The notes under the pieces were generated by a model, which saw only the letters and a list, made by a program, of their open reading frames with translations, was not told where the DNA came from and did no database searches. A DNA stretch of 30,271 bases from positions 1 through 30,271 of the forward strand of contig JAEYZI010000036.1 of assembly GCA_023428065.1 (NCBI GenBank), in the 5' to 3' direction. This document shows, in pieces, positions 29,862 to 30,271 of this stretch. This DNA is from Actinomycetes bacterium (GTDB taxonomy: Bacteria > Actinomycetota > Actinomycetes > Actinomycetales > Microbacteriaceae). Made by a program: the position numbers and the translations under genes. The number at the start of each line of letters is the position of its first letter. Within the stretch, counting starts at the first letter, position 1.

Positions 29862-30271
29862 ATGACGAGCATCGGTCACCCGGGGTGGCGTCACGACGCT
29901 GCGTCTCGGAGCCTCGCAGAGCCGGACGTCACGGCCCACCCGTCCCGGTCCGCACGCGGAGCGCGTGGTCTCGTCCTCGGGCTCGGGATCGCGGTCTGCG
30001 TGCTCCTCGTGGCGCCCGCGGCCGCAGAGGCACGCGGCTCGGCGGGCACCGCGCGGTTGAGCGCATCGGCCGTTCCGGCCGCGCTCGTCGACCACGCCCG
30101 CCTGGACAGCCGATCCCGCGCGCTCGAGGCGGCGATCGCGTGGTCCGCCGCCGCCGGTGACGCCGCCGAGGGGCGGGTGCTCGAGGAGGCGCCGCGCAGC
30201 GCGCTCGCGACGGAGCTCGCGCGCGCCGAGGCGCTCCTCCACGAGGCGCGCCAGTGGCTCGCGTGGCCGGC
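29862..30271 (+). CDS. probable exported or membrane-anchored protein, 3' end outside the window
   Basis: The ATG follows GAGGAG at five bases. About 136 residues are visible. After a basic stretch (HPSRSARGARG), residues 36-56 are hydrophobic (GLVLGLGIAVCVLLVAPAAA) and end in an Ala-rich AEARG site, as in a signal peptide or a membrane anchor. What follows is Ala/Arg/Glu-rich and probably helical (LDSRSRALEAAIAWSAAAG, RAEALLHEARQWL), possibly a coiled coil of a secreted cell-wall protein. I do not recognise the family, and the informative part lies beyond the window. Confidence 0.7.
   Translation, partial: MTSIGHPGWRHDAASRSLAEPDVTAHPSRSARGARGLVLGLGIAVCVLLVAPAAAEARGSAGTARLSASAVPAALVDHARLDSRSRALEAAIAWSAAAGDAAEGRVLEEAPRSALATELARAEALLHEARQWLAWP

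Noticed and set aside
1..30271. CRISPR arrays, insertion sequences or further prophage genes
   Set aside because: I saw no spaced direct repeats, transposase or terminal inverted repeats, and no phage structural genes apart from the small relic at tRNA-Val.

Overview
The window is high-GC DNA (about 70% by eye, estimated and not counted) with GC-rich third codon positions, from an actinobacterium. A PucR-type regulator next to fabD-fabH-acpP, homodimeric-type aceE, an ROK polyphosphate glucokinase, a glnA2-glnE-glnA nitrogen cluster with a GlnR-type operator, and many leaderless-looking genes point to the Micrococcales, most likely the Microbacteriaceae. I cannot name a genus.

Layout. 1-6011 (minus): aceE, a FasR-like regulator, fabD, fabH and the start of acpP, linking acetyl-CoA production to type II fatty-acid synthesis. 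6130-7302: an AhpE-type peroxiredoxin facing a membrane protein of unknown function. 7341-8167: tRNA-Val(UAC) carrying a 753-bp integrated relic bounded by exact 39-bp repeats of the tRNA 3' half. 8168-13489 (plus): an EamA transporter, an NCS1 permease with a very long Pro/Ala-rich N-terminus, a Nif3 protein and a coiled-coil protein whose zinc ribbon has lost its cysteines. 13535-13910: RNase P RNA, then a shared terminator and a cold shock gene. 14289-19109: ppgK, map, a 56-residue protein, a GNAT acetyltransferase, a DUF72 protein, panB and a YhhN protein. 19111-29204: gdhA, a GlnA2-type synthetase, glnE, a P-type cation ATPase and glnA. 29335 to the end: an RDD membrane protein and the start of an exported protein.

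The most notable locus is the relic in tRNA-Val. It keeps an intact Cro/CI-type repressor gene whose last 13 codons are exactly the 39-bp att core and whose stop codon lies in host DNA just beyond the core. Rejoining the two ends on paper extends the repressor by 16 residues ending in Ala-Ala. This is the layout of integration-dependent immunity, in which the phage form of the repressor has a degradation tag and the integrated form does not. The integrase is gone, so the locus may be an immunity gene left behind at the attachment site.

The nitrogen genes form a functional set. GdhA and GlnA assimilate ammonium, GlnE adenylylates GlnA (target Tyr406 is present), and GlnA2 lacks that tyrosine. 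Two tandem GlnR half-site pairs lie between glnA and the RDD gene. Nine genes carry a TANNNT -10 hexamer 6-9 bases before the start codon and have no convincing Shine-Dalgarno sequence, so leaderless mRNAs are probably common. In two places the -10 hexamer includes the TAG stop codon of the gene before it.
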